Source: Erythroxylum novogranatense
Lineage: Eukaryota > Streptophyta > Magnoliopsida > Malpighiales > Erythroxylaceae
Direction of reading: 5' to 3'
Assembly (NCBI GenBank): GCA_029891385.1
Contig: CM057228.1
Coordinates: forward strand, 79,844,964-79,908,963
DNA: 64,000 bases
Shown here: positions 1-11,103 of the stretch, piece by piece
How the letters are laid out: every line of letters starts with the position of its first letter
How positions within the stretch are numbered: position 1 is the first letter of the stretch
Made by a program: the position numbers and the translations under genes
Notes under the pieces: generated by a model
What the model saw: the letters and a program-made list of their open reading frames with translations, nothing else
What the model was told of the DNA's origin: nothing
Databases searched by the model: none

Positions 1-3000
1 AAATTTCATGAGGGAGCAAAAATCAATTCAATCATTAAAAGGGGTAAAAACTTGTTCAAAGTTGCTGCCTAGAATCACCAATGGAACAATATCTGTGAAC
101 AGTAACAACAATGTTTCAAACTTCATAAATTCTTATTCTTAACTCCAAACAAGGCATATCATACCTCTATGGAAAGATATAAACATATGCTACAAACTTC
201 CAAAAGACCTCCCAATCCAATTCAAGCTCTAAGAGGGTCTAAAACCTAAGCAAAGTTTCTGTCAAATTTTGCAAAAATTTTGACAGCACCTCCTTTAAAA
301 ATTCAACTAGCCAATCTTCAATTTTCTCATCCAAACTTCATATACCTACACAAAACCACTTCAATCTCCATCATCCTCAATCTCCCAACTCCAAACCAAT
401 TTCAAATAATCCCTAAAACTATCTCAAAATGGCAGTAACCCCAAATTACTCATTCATCCTTTTCTACCTTCACTTTCCACATGAATTAACCTCAAAATAT
501 CTCTAAATACATTCCTCAAATTCTACTTCATCATCAACAATCAACCGAACAAAAATACATACCTATATAACACCTTTCATACTTGAAATCAAAAAGCCCG
601 GAGGTGCCTTTAAAAAAAAACTAAAATCTTATACTTATGTTCTAATCAAACACAAATTCGTTCAAACACACAACTTCAATCCAATTCACATAACATTACA
701 CATTCTCAAACATTCAAGAATGCAACATTTAGCAATTATTAAAACATTCAAACACAATGATTCAATTTTATCAAAACATTCAAAAATCAATGAATGTCAC
801 AATTATCAATTCATTCATAAACAAAGAATTTTAGATATTTTTTCCACTTTATCGAAAACATTTTAAAACAATAATTTTAATCATTCGGAAATCATAATTT
901 CAAACATTAATCATCATTTTTCAAACATTTACATAAACGATAATTTATCAAAAACTCAATTTTTTCTTTCTTTAATTTTCGAAAAATTATATATAGCTTA
1001 CAAATCGAAATATAAATATGCTACCCACCTTAATTCCATGCTAGAAACTTGATCCACACTTCAATTCTCCAAAGCCTTTCTTCTTTCCTCCAATTTAAAA
1101 TTTCCTAAGCCACAAACATCCAAATTCAACATCATAAAAATCATAATCCTCAAAATTAACTTAAGAATTCACAAACTCATCATAATTTCAAGCCTTCTAA
1201 ATCAACAATTTCCAAAATTCCCAAATCATACAAATTGGGCATAAACCCTAATTTCCAATTATCCAAAATTGAACATCATCATAGCATAATCACTTAAATG
1301 AACCTTGGAAAACTCAATCCCGCAACAATCTTAAGCCAAATAAACCAAGATCTCATCACAAATTAACAACATCTCTTACCTTCTTCCTTCTCTCATTTTC
1401 GTACTTCTTGGTCCCTTGGCAAGCTTTCACCTTCTTCTTCACCTTTCCCTTTGAAAAGTAACAAAAACCCCTCAAGAATCTTAGAGAAAACCGAACCTTA
1501 GAAGCTCTCCCTTCTTCTTCTCCACCATCGGCTTCCACTTCTCTTCTTCTCTCTTCGTTCTTCTCTTCTTTTGTTTCTTATTTTCGTAACTCTCTGCCTT
1601 CCTCCTTCTCTAAACACGAAAGTCCACTCAAATCCCTTTCCATGTCATTAAAATGAGAGCCCAATTGACCATTGTGCCCCTCCAATAAAAGCCTTGCAAC
1701 ATAACTCTTTAAGTGATGTACCCAGTATGCCCCTAACTTCATGCTATTTTAGGATAATTTCTAATCAACAATTTGAAAGAATTTGCCAAAACTTCCTTCT
1801 AGAGAAATGATCCTCTATGTATTAATTTCATAATTCCAAAAAAATCATTTAATTTGGTGCACTATACCAAGAGTTATAGTCCAAACATTGCGGATTGTCA
1901 TTATGCTGAAAAATTTTCCAGCACTTTACTTCCCTCCAAAAATTGACAATCTTAGAGGCTGAAATAAAATTTACTTTCTTCAGACAATTTGTAGCCTTAT
2001 CACTCTAGGTTAATCCAAAATAAGAATCACCTCATTTGGATAACTAGAACAACAATTATGTCGAAAATACTAACAGCACTTATTAGTCCAAGACTGAACA
2101 CTAAACCCGACTTCAATTCAGAAATTGGAAGTCTTAGGGGCTAAATTAAAATTCGATTACTTCATATGACTTGTAGCCCCATGTTTCAATTTTATTTTTC
2201 CTCAAGAATCAACTCAATCAGATCTCTATAGATCGATAATTCACCAAAATACTGAACCATGTTCTGAAAATTGTGAACTCACTTTGATTAAGTCAATCTC
2301 TTTTCATTTAATCCCAAAAATTATAAAATTCTCATCAGGAAGTAGATAATTGTCTTAGGAATCCAACGCTTCAAAAACTAAGTCAATCGGATGTCGGACG
2401 GAGAAATTAGAAACAAAAGATTGAGAGAGGGTCAGGGAAACAAGGCAAAAATACATGCACTAGTCGACTAGTCGAAGGCTACTAGTCGACTAAGTCATGT
2501 ACAGTGACTAATCTGGACAACTCTGCTCTTATTCTTCAGACATTCCAACTTTCATCATTTATAACTCTTGATCCTGAACTCCAAATTTGACAAATTTGAT
2601 GTCGATGGAAAGATAAAAGGAAGCTCTACAACTTCCATGAAAGAACTCAAAAATCAATTCCATCTCTAAAGGGGTCAAAAAACTAGTCAAAGTTCTGCCC
2701 TGTTAAACATCACCTAAACAAACTCCAAACTTTCAAATTTCATATCTTCCAATTCGCACATACAAAAATTGCATACTTTATAACGTTGGAAAGATTGACA
2801 GACAAGCTACAACTTTCATGAAGACCACTTACTCCAATTCAGACTAAATCCGTACGACGAGTGGCCTCAAAACCGAGTACACGCAAATGTACACTTAAAG
2901 ATATTTTTACAAAATAAACTTTGACTGATCATAACTTTTACTCCTGATATCAAAAAATATCAAAATTTATGGCGACGGAAAGCTCTTAACATAAAGCTAC

Positions 3001-3343
3001 AAGTTTCATGAAGATTATTTTCTCCAATTTGACCTAAATCAAAAAGTCAACTCTCTATGACCAAAAAGTCAAACTTTTCTTAATTCTTCATATTCTCACA
3101 CTTTTCTCTTTATTTCTTAAATTTTTAACTCCATTAAAGCAATTTATTCACTAACAATTTCATTTAAACTTCAAACGCCATATTAGGCCATACCATAACA
3201 TAAACCAATAACAAAAGCATTTTTCGCCTATCTTAATCTCGTGTAACTATTCACATTCAATTTTTTTTAATTTATTCATTCTAATTTCTTCATTTTCATG
3301 TCACTTGACACTTCAAAATTTCAAGGAAAGTTCGGGGTCCAAC
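1..3343 (-). repeat. Partial long LTR of a gypsy element (E4-like), running off the left edge
   Basis: The right end reads GGGGTCCAACA at 3333-3343, the same terminus as the 5.5-kb LTR ending at 60155. Internal blocks match that LTR: the stretch at about 3010-3120 (tandem 'aaaaagtcaa' motifs, then a T-rich run) recurs near 58330-58420 and 59790-59880. In minus orientation the LTR begins at 3343 and runs leftward. It abuts the gag ORF at 3345, so it is probably a younger LTR inserted in that gag with its other end outside the window. It could instead be the 3' LTR of a gag-only deletion derivative, but it does not resemble the E1 5' LTR at 46397-49160. No gene is visible; the short ORFs are AT-rich noise. 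Confidence 0.7.
2459..2492. repeat. Palindrome pair with TAGTCGACTA core
   Basis: A perfect 14-bp palindrome ACTAGTCGACTAGT (2459-2472) is followed by a second TAGTCGACTA (2483-2492). They stand out in otherwise AT-rich LTR sequence. Their role is unknown; comparable clusters occur in other elements here. Confidence 0.7.
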
Positions 3344-3344
3344 A

Positions 3345-4115
3345 CTAGAGGGCGGCATCTACCAGTTGCTGGTAGTCACAAAACTTGTGGATCAGCACCT
3401 TCTCCTTGATCCCAAGATGAAGTCCCCCCTCAAATTTGCGGCACTTGTCTTCCACATTTGGAACAATATTGGCCGCATACCGAGATAACTGGGTGAACTT
3501 CAGCTCATACTCGCTTACATTCAGTTCCCTATGTGTGAGATTCAGAAATTCTTTGGCGTTCTCTTGGATATAGACCCTCGAGAAGTACTTCCTCCGAAAA
3601 GCTTCCAAAAAGTCCCTCCATGATAGCACTGGAGGCATAGCCTGATCGTGGGGCACTGATTCCCACAAGTGGAGTGCATCCTCTTGCAGCAAGCTGACTG
3701 CGTAGTCCAGCTTCTCTTCTTCAGTACACTTCATCTGAATCAGGACCCTCTCAGTCCTCTTCAACCATGCTTCTGCCTCTTCAGGGTTAATAGTCTCATT
3801 GAAGTCAACAGCCCCATACTTACGGAGCTTATCATACTGTCCACTTCGATCCACTGGAGCTGGCATTGACACTCGTGACTCTTGGCCTATAGCATAGGTG
3901 AAAGCCTGGGAAAAGGCTTGAAAGAACTGAGGATCCAGCGGGTTCACTTGAGGCATCGGAGGAGGTGGTGGAGGCTCCTCATGTTGTACACTAGGTGCCT
4001 CAGAATCTGAAGCAGAATGTGTCCCCGCATCTTGTGGGACATACGATTCATCCGTGCTCCCTTGGCGAGAGCCAGATCGAGTCAGAGCTCCTCGAGTTCT
4101 TTTTTGAGGCGGCAT
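3345..4115 (-). pseudogene. gag: Ty3/gypsy gag (Tekay/Del chromovirus-like), truncated
   Basis: Capsid/nucleocapsid polyprotein fragment of 256 residues from the gypsy element E1. After a basic, Ser/Thr-rich N-terminus (MPPQKRTRG) and a proline run, it has the retrotransposon gag core (PF03732 type): KYGAVDFNETINPEEAEAWL, then WRDFLEAFRRKYFS, then NLTHRELNVSEYELKF at about residues 95-215. The start at 4115 follows the primer site by about 190 bp, as expected for the first ORF of a gypsy element. The reading frame is intact but stops next to the LTR terminus at 3343, before any zinc knuckle, protease or RT. Full-length members normally continue into a pol of over 1000 residues, so the gene is cut. 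The lineage call rests on gag similarity alone. Confidence 0.85.
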
Positions 4116-4305
4116 TTCACTCCTTTAATTTAAAACCATTAAAAATCTTTAGTTCATGCAAAATGGTTACAAATAATGGAAAACAATTCAAAACAATGCA
4201 AATTGTTCATTTAAAACAATGCATGTGGATCATGAAAAATAATGCATGCTCACTTCATCCATGAAAACCACCCACTTAGTCGCCTAGGAGATCATTAAAC
4301 CTAGT

Positions 4306-4318
4306 CGCTCTAATACCA
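4306..4318 (-). other. Primer-binding site of E1 (initiator tRNA-Met class)
   Basis: Read on the minus strand this is TGGTATTAGAGCG, one change from the common plant site TGGTATCAGAGC. It lies between the LTR end at 4323 and gag at 4115, which fixes the element's orientation. Confidence 0.75.
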
Positions 4319-4322
4319 CAAC

Positions 4323-4519
4323 TATTGGACCCCGTTTTCTTCTAGAGCCCAACTCTCTTGCGAAGTCATGAAACTCGAGCTTGCTTTGTTATCACAATTG
4401 TTGACCTTATTTTCGGAGCTCAACATTCGGAGTCTTACACCTTGTGCTTAAAACCCTGTAGGTCATTTGCTATCATTCCACAATAGTGGTGAGCGAACAC
4501 TAATCAAATATCAAAATCA
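4323..4519 (-). repeat. E1 5' LTR, 3'-terminal fragment
   Basis: Starts TATTGGACCCCG (a mutated TGTTGGACCCCG terminus) beside the primer site and is broken at 4519 by the Sirevirus insertion. The rest of this LTR resumes at 46397. Confidence 0.7.
4515..4519. repeat. Target-site duplication AATCA, left copy
   Basis: AATCA directly precedes the LTR start TGTTAAG at 4520. The same five bases follow the other LTR at 46392-46396. Confidence 0.9.
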
Positions 4520-4724
4520 TGTTAAGTCAGAATGACTTTACATAGAAATGATTTTGATGTATAACAAATATAGTAAGATCAAAAACAAGAAAAACAAAAT
4601 ACCATGCATTTAAGTCCGAAGATGAGCGAAGTTTGAATAAACAAACAAGGAGATGCGAAGTTGCAAGACATCAAGAAACATGACGGTTGATACAAGTCAA
4701 ACATGCATTTAAGTTTGTAAAGCA

Positions 4725-4930
4725 AAGCAGACGCAGACGCAGACGCAAAGCAAAGCAGACGCAGACGAAGACGTAAAGCAAAGCAGACGCAGACACAAAG
4801 CAAAGCAGACGCAGACGCAGACACAAAGCAAAGCAGACGCAGACGCAGACGCAAAGCAGACGCAGACACAAAGCAAAGAAGACGCAGACACAGACGCAAA
4901 GCAAAGCAGACGCAGACGCAGAAAAGAAAC
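4725..4930. repeat. GCAGAC/GCAAA minisatellite inside the LTR
   Basis: Irregular runs of GCAGAC and GCAAA units fill about 200 bp. The homologous array is at about 45580-45740 in the 3' LTR with a different unit order, so it belongs to the element and has since changed length. Open frames over it (Leu/Cys/Ala/Ser-rich on the minus strand) are low-complexity artefacts. Confidence 0.85.
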
Positions 4931-5040
4931 AGACGCAAGAGTCGATTCGAAAGTTAGTTATCGAACTCAACTGATTAACTGCTTTTTAAAGATTAAAGAT
5001 TCAAGATTCAAGAATCAAGAAGCGATTCTGCATTTAAGGC

Positions 5041-5048
5041 TATAAATA
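5041..5048 (+). promoter_or_regulatory. Probable LTR TATA box
   Basis: TATAAATA preceded by GGC, about 530 bp before the LTR end, and kept at 45841-45848 in the other LTR. It is the best TATA match in the LTR and would start the genomic transcript near 5070. Confidence 0.65.
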
Positions 5049-5575
5049 CAAGTCGAAGTCAAGACCGCAGAGTTAAATGCTTTTGAGAAAATTACACAAA
5101 GTGAAAAGCGATTAAGTGCGAATTAGCTGAACGCTATCTTCTTGAACAAAGTGTTCAAATACTTTTCGAAAAGAAAGAGTTGTATGATAGCTGCAGAGGC
5201 TAAGTGTGAAAGAATACCGTGTAGAGACACAAGAGGCTCGTGAAAGAATACTTGTAAAGTTTGAAGAGATAGTGAAATTTCGAAGAAACTCGAGGATCGG
5301 ACGTAGCCCACGGTTTGGGGTGAACCAGATAAATCATGTGTCTACTACTCTCACTCTCTATCTCACTTTTAGTTTCAAAGTTGATCTTTATTTACTATTC
5401 ATATACTTAGCATTGAAAAGTTTTGATCAATCAGATTAATAAGAATTACAGAAAAATTTTTATTTCTAACAAGTAATTCAAAAAGATATTCAAAAGGGAA
5501 TACACATTCAACCCCCTTCTCGTGCATTCTATTATCATTTTATAAGTGTTGTATTAACTTGTGATTCACTTCAAT

Positions 5576-5587
5576 TGGTATCAGAGC
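5576..5587 (+). other. Sirevirus primer-binding site (initiator tRNA-Met)
   Basis: TGGTATCAGAGC, two bases after the LTR end. This is the canonical complement of the plant initiator tRNA-Met 3' end. Confidence 0.9.
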
Positions 5588-6376
5588 TTGGTATCCAAGA
5601 ATCACTTTGGCGAAGTGTGGATTAAAGATAATGGTGGAGTCACATGTATACATCGCTGAAGGAGCCTCAGTCACTAGACCTCCGCATTCAATGGAGAAGA
5701 CTACCATTACTGGAAAGATAGAATGCGGTTATTCATCGAATCTACACATGTAGACCTTTGGGACGTAATAGAGAACGGACCCTATATACCTGTAGATGAC
5801 GAAGGTAGTTCTATTCCACGAAGCAGATGGATGGCTGATCAGAAAGCAAGAATACAACTGAATTCAAAGGCAAAATTCTTCTTAACATGTGCCCTAAGCA
5901 TAAGCGAATACGACAAAGTGCATGGTTGCGACACTGCAAAAGAGATGTGGGACACATTGTCCATTGCTCATGAAGGCACTAGTCAAGTTAAAAATCCAAG
6001 ATAAGTATTCTTGTACATCAATATGAACTTTTCAGGATGGAAGATCAAGAATCTATTGATCAAATATTTTGAAGATTTCAAACAATTGTCAATGGATTAA
6101 AAGCTCTTGGAAGGACTTACAATAACCAAGATCATGTTCGAAAGATCCTAAGAAGTCTTCCTAAGAGATGGAGACCTAAAGTAACTGCAGTGCAAGAAGC
6201 AAAAGACTTGAGCGTGCTGAAGCTAGATGAGTTGCTGGGATCCTTGAAGATTCATGAAGTATAACTCAATGCTGAAGACAAGCCCAAGCGAGACAAGTCA
6301 ATAGCACTGAAGGCCGGACAGAAGAATCATAAGACTCAAAGAAGGAGGAAGTCATCGAAGGCATTGAAGATTGAAG

Positions 6377-8286
6377 TGTAGGAAAATCCCGGGAGGTACA
6401 TCACATGTACCGCAATGAAAACAAAAATTTTGTTCCTGGACTTTCCGAATCCTGTGATCCGTATCGGTATGAAGACATCAACCTAAATAGCCAAAAGAGA
6501 CTATCTCTAAAGGTGATCCACGAGATCGAAAATCTAACCGAGTCAAACCCTTTGACCCGGAATAGCTAGAACAGATTAAAGCCTGCTAGAGCCTACCTAC
6601 ATCTGGAGAGTCAAGGAAATATTGGACCATATGCTTGGAGAAGGAGAATGATGATGGCTTTGGAAGAAGAAGAAAATGAACTTTTAAAACAAAGCTTAAC
6701 TATTAAGCTTTCAACTTTTCTCTCTTCCACCAAAAACCTACGAACTCCTCTCTTCATCTCACCTTTTATATGTCTTTTTTAACTAATTAAAAAAGGCTCC
6801 ATAAGGTAAGGACAAGTGGATGGCTTTAAGCCATTCATTACTTTAATGAATAAATTAATAAACATTGAAAAAATCAATGTTCATCCACATCCAACGCACA
6901 TGGGCAATATTTATATAATATTAATTAATTAATTACTTAATTAATTAACAAATATATAATTACTAAGAGGTCCAGTCAAACTGGGGTCGGTCCTACCGAC
7001 CTCATCGCCCCGTCTTTGAAAACCTCGTAAACCTTTCTTAGCAATATCGATGTCGCGATCTCATCGGGACATATCCCAATCCCATTGGGATCCATTTAAT
7101 CCTAATGTTTCCATAATTGGAACTCGTCCAATTACTATTTTACTGATTCTCTGAAACACTCTTATCGTGTGACCCTTTAGGCTCCGGTTATGTTGGCCAC
7201 TTAGATTAACAATTAATCCGAGCAAGTCATGAGCGGTATCTAGCAACACATCATGACCCCAATTGACGGAAAGTAATCGGTTCGATGTATTCATCACGAA
7301 CCGATCACAAACCCTTCCATGTATAATTACCGTGCAATTAGTCCTTTCACCATCCTATACCCCACTTGGTTATGAGTATGGTTAAAGTGTCAAATCTCAC
7401 TAGATCGAAGTCTAGCCTAAGTGATATCGGTTCTCGCCTTGGGACTCATTACTTTATATGTCAATGAAGACACTCTTCATGACATACATGCCACCACCTT
7501 AGTAATGATCCCGACAAGAGGCCGTGGGTATCTCTTCCGCTAATCCGTAAGTGGTGAATCCTTTATTGGCTACTCAATTATCTTCAATACCTTAAGTCGC
7601 ACCCAAGCACCACCCTATGAGTTACCTCCGAAGGCAACAAGGAATGGAGTCAAAGCAGGATCAAGATTCAAGATATCCTTGAGTACCTCAAGTCTAAGGA
7701 TACTTGCACCATTGTTATGATGAGATTATCACCGACACTTAGATAAGATATCCATGTGATGATCTCATGGCGGTCATCCAATGAACTTACTACCACTAGT
7801 AAGCATCCACATGTCAATTCTAAATATCTCATATTTACAGCTTCGAGATCCACCGCTGATCCAATCAAGGAATATGACATGTGCTAGTCTATCCAATTAA
7901 TGATGTCCAGCCTCATTAATCCTATGACTAGGAGAATTTAGATATCTTGACATAATTGCACATGATAGGAATCTCAGAGTATGATCACATCATAATTTTC
8001 TTCATGCTATGTCATATATCATGGACTTCATTAATTCGATTAAAGATCCAATCAATTCATAAACAATGTTCATGAATATCAAATTAATGAATAATGCCTT
8101 TTCTTTATTTATTCATAAAGTCTCGCACACGACTTTGAATAAAACGCGCTAAAGGGATTGCCTTTAGGGCACAAATAAACAAGATCGATTTGAACAAGTC
8201 GACTTATCCAATGAACAAGTCGACTTATCGGTACCGAACATGTGTAAGTCGACTTACACATGGTACAAGTCGACTTATCACTTACA
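6377..8286 (-). mobile_element. Solo LTR of the Cop2 copia family, with palindrome-bearing 5' extension
   Basis: Begins TGTAGGAAAATCCCGGGAGG like the Cop2 LTRs at 31481 and 39248, follows them for about 1.8 kb and ends ACTTACA at 8286. TSD TGAAG occurs at 6372-6376 and 8287-8291, so the unit is complete. In minus orientation it starts with about 110 bp absent from the start of the Cop2 LTRs; this extra part holds the palindromes. No internal region is left, as expected after LTR-LTR recombination. The short ORFs inside are not genes. Confidence 0.85.
8196..8276. repeat. Cluster of four AAGTCGACTT palindromes
   Basis: Copies lie at 8196-8205, 8217-8226, 8246-8255 and 8267-8276. The third is the core of a perfect 24-bp palindrome at 8239-8262 (half-site CATGTGTAAGTC). 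They lie within the first 100 bp of the solo LTR in its own orientation. Confidence 0.9.
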
Positions 8287-8600
8287 TGAAGAATCAAAGG
8301 ATGATAACTCCAGCCAATCTGAATCAGAGTCAAGTGATGAAGATGACGAATTATCTTTCATTTCCAGAAAGATAAGACTTATGTGAAAAAAGAAGCCCAG
8401 AAGTAATCAGACATTCAGAAAGAAAGGGAAAGATGAAGCCAAGCCAGAAAAGTCTTTTATCATTTGCTACGAGTGCAATTAGCCTGGACACTACAAGTCA
8501 GAATGCCCTACTCTCAAGAAGAAACCTAAGAAGAGTAAAGAAGGCAAGAAAAGCATGATGGAAACATGGGAGGATCTAGATTCATCTCAATCGATCTGAG

Positions 8601-9306
8601 CTCGAGTCATCGAACATGCAAACATTTGCCTAATGGTCAAGAAGATAGTGATGAGGAGGTAAAATTCGATTATGATAACTTGCATGATGCATATTCGAAT
8701 TGTTAGAAGATTTTCATGCAATTCGAAACAAAGACAAGTTGAAAGAAAAGTATGCAGAGAATATTAAACGTCTCGAGAAAATAGAGAGAAAAATATTTGC
8801 TTAAAAAGGAATTAGAAGTTAAAGGAAACTTGTAGATGATCGATGAGATTAATCACCTTAAGCTAAGGATCAAGAATCTATCACCGATCTAGCTACTTTT
8901 ACCGAGAGTACAAAGAAAATGAATGATATGCTAGGAAAATGTAGACATCCTAGTGATAAGACCGGTTTAGGGTTTTCTCGAAACAATACTCGGTCTCGTA
9001 ATAAATTTGTCTCTCAAAAGGAAGAAATAGACAACACATTTTAATCAACGTCCGAGTAATATGCATTATAGATTACATCATGTGCATACTACTAACCATA
9101 AAGGACCCAAGAAAATTTGGGTACCAAGAAATAAAATAGTTTCTCCTACGATATCCTTCCTTGGAAGATACGACAAGCACCATTGGTATTTAGACAAGGA
9201 TGCTCGCGACACATGACGGGAAGAAGGTCTATGTTCCTAGACCTTCAAAGATAAGAAAGGAGGATCAAGAACTTTCGGAGACAACCAAATAGGCAAAATT
9301 ATTGGA
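8601..9306 (+). pseudogene. Decayed Sirevirus gag-protease linker and protease remnant
   Basis: No open frame remains. At about 9184-9220 the DNA can still be read as the copia protease motif: the HWYLD start is in one frame, then a shift breaks the D-[ST]-G-C active-site block. A basic, gag-end-like stretch precedes it. The protease is not functional as read. Confidence 0.55.
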
Positions 9307-10047
9307 ATGGGGAAAATAGGTAAAGATTCCTTTGCATGCATAAATAATGTACTGCTTGTTGATGGTCTAAAGCATAACTTGATTAGTGTGAGTCAGTTGT
9401 GTGATTATGGTTTCACAGTTACATTCAATCAAAATCTTTGTGAAGTCAGAAACAAAGATGGGTCTATACTTTTCTCTGCCAAGAGAAGAAACAACCTTTA
9501 CAAAATCAATTTAGAAGATTTTCAAAGTCAAAATATTTCATGTTTTCTATCTTCTGAAGAAGAAAGACTAATCTGGCATAAAAAGCTAGGTCATGTCTCC
9601 TTGAAACATATTTCAAAATTAGTAAAACATGATTTGGTAAGAGGTTTACCAAAAATAAGTTTTGACAAAGAATTTTTCTGTGAAAATTGTTTGAAAGGAA
9701 AACAAGTTAAAACCTCTTTCTCTTCTAAAAGTTTTGTAACGCCTTCAAGACCTTTAGAACTATTACATATGGATTTATTTGGTCCTACAAGGACATTAAG
9801 TCTTAGCGAAAAGAAATATGGATTTGTCATTGTTGATAACTTTACTCGATTTTGTTGGATATTATTTTATCACACAAAGATGAGTCCTTTAAGTGCTTTA
9901 GAACTCTATCCGAAAGTTACGAATCTAAAAGGAATGTCCATTGCTAGTATCGGGAGTGATCATGGTGGAGAGTTTGAAAATGAGAAGTTTAGAGTTTTTG
10001 TGAAGAGAATGGAATTTTCCACAACTTCTCCCCCTAGAACTCCATAA
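9307..10047 (+). pseudogene. Sirevirus integrase: GAG-pre-integrase, zinc domain and start of DDE core
   Basis: A 246-residue open frame. It starts in the GAG-pre-integrase domain ([16 protein letters not shown]), then has the HHCC zinc-binding domain (WHKKLGHVS about 9571-9600; CENCLKGKQ about 9678-9704). The DDE core follows: first Asp in HMDLFGP (about 9765-9785), second Asp in IGSDHGGEF (about 9950-9975). Integrase inserts the cDNA copy into host DNA. The frame is lost near 10040 just before the catalytic Glu, whose motif NGVVERKNRT is in another frame at 10049-10078. The upstream junction with protease is also broken. Confidence 0.9.
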
Positions 10048-10049
10048 GA

Positions 10050-10841
10050 ATGGAGTTGTTGAGAGAAAGAATAGGACGATTCAAGAGATGGCAAGGACCA
10101 TGCTATGTGAGACTAATCTTCCTAAGTATTTCAAGCGTAAGTCGTGAACACAAAGATGCTATATTCGTAAGGATCTTATTACGACCTATGTTGAAGAAAA
10201 CTCCTTACGAGTTATGGAATGGAAGAAGACCAAGCATTTCATACTTTCATCCATTTGGGTGCAAATGTTCCATTCTGAATACGAAAGAGCTGTTGGATAA
10301 ATTCGACTCGAAGACCTATCCAGGAATCTTTCTAGGCTACTCATCATCGTCTAAGGCTTTTCGAGTTTACAACTTGATTTCAAAGACTGTTGAAGAGACA
10401 ATTCATGTCAAGTTTGATGATAGTTCTCAATCCCATAAGGAGGATGACATGGAGATTGAAGATCCTTCAAAGAACCTAGATGATGCCTTAGAAACTCCCT
10501 CGTTAGACACTCATGAGGATAAGATTGAAGATATTCCAGAAACTATAGAACTAAGACGAGATTGGAAGTATAAAAGTTCTCATCCAGAAGAGTTAATTAT
10601 CGATGAGACCTTAGAAGGAGTTAGGACAAGGTCCAGATTCAGACGAGAAGCTAATGTAGCTTTTATCTCTGAAGTAGAACCTAAGAAGGTTGAGGAAGCT
10701 CTTCAAGATGAAGCTTGGGTGTTAGCCATGCAAGAAGAGCTGAACCAATTCATAAGGAATAACGTCTGGTCCTTAGTTCCAAAACCTCCTAAGAAATCCA
10801 TTATTGGAACCAGATGGGTTTTCAAGAATAAGCTAGACTAA
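10050..10841 (+). pseudogene. Sirevirus integrase C-terminus and RT N-terminus
   Basis: A 263-residue frame; the first 45 or so residues are out-of-frame integrase sequence. From about 10190 it matches the copia integrase C-terminal block (KKTPYELWNGRRPSISYFHP, GIFLGYSSSSKAFRVYN), then an acidic linker. The RT N-terminus follows: DEAWVLAMQEELNQF, NNVWSLVP, GTRWVFKNKLD. A TAA at 10839 stops the frame at the junction with the next RT block, which continues in another frame. Confidence 0.9.
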
Positions 10842-11103
10842 TCGGGAAGAGTGAGTCGTAATAAGGCCGATTAGTAGCACAAGGCTACAATCAGCAAGAA
10901 GGAATAGACTACAACGAAACATATGCTCCAGTAGCGAGACTTGAAGCTATAAGGATTTTGTTGGCATATGCAATTTGTCACGAAATAAAGTTGTTTCAGA
11001 TGGATGTTAAGAGTGCATTTCTGAATGGCTTTATAGACGAAGAAGTCTATGTGAAACAACCTCCTGGCTTTGAAGATTTTAAAAATCCAGATCATGTCTA
11101 TAG
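10842..11103 (+). pseudogene. Sirevirus RT, first part, cut by a solo LTR
   Basis: Encodes the central RT segment ([19 protein letters not shown], then [19 protein letters not shown] with the first catalytic Asp). Coding ends within the duplicated target TATAG at 11099-11103 and resumes at 16026. A stop precedes the segment, so this gene was probably already defective. Confidence 0.88.

Larger units (their letters stand above)
4520..5573 (+). repeat. Sirevirus 5' LTR
   Basis: Begins TGTTAAGTC and ends ACTTCA just before the primer site. It matches 45374-46391 along its length, including the purine-rich minisatellite and the TATA region. The small differences between the copies are often indels at CG dinucleotides. 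Confidence 0.93.
5631..8600 (+). pseudogene. gag: Sirevirus gag, frameshifted and split by a solo LTR
   Basis: Copia-type gag (UBN2 family) starting at ATG 5631. A one-base loss near 5690 shifts the frame; from 5723 the frame reads MRLFIESTHVDLWDVIENGP and KEMWDTLSIAHEGT, typical of the UBN2 core. A further shift lies near 6000. The next segment (about 6010-6270) encodes the conserved HVRKILRSLPKRW and AVQEAKDLSVLKLDELLGS. The solo LTR at 6377-8286 then interrupts it. Beyond that come an acidic Ser/Glu/Asp stretch and a CCHC zinc knuckle (Cys codons at 8465, 8474, 8504; His at 8489) with an in-frame TAG at 8480. The frame decays after about 8600. Confidence 0.85.

Noticed and set aside
4579..4970. 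Minus-strand ORFs rich in Leu, Cys, Ala and Ser (also at 45360-45751)
   Set aside because: They are translations of the GCAGAC/GCAAA minisatellite in several frames; low complexity, no domain.
5576..5587. tRNA gene at initiator-Met-like sequences (also 39235, 61314)
   Set aside because: Only 12-14 bases complementary to the tRNA 3' end, placed next to LTRs; they are primer sites.
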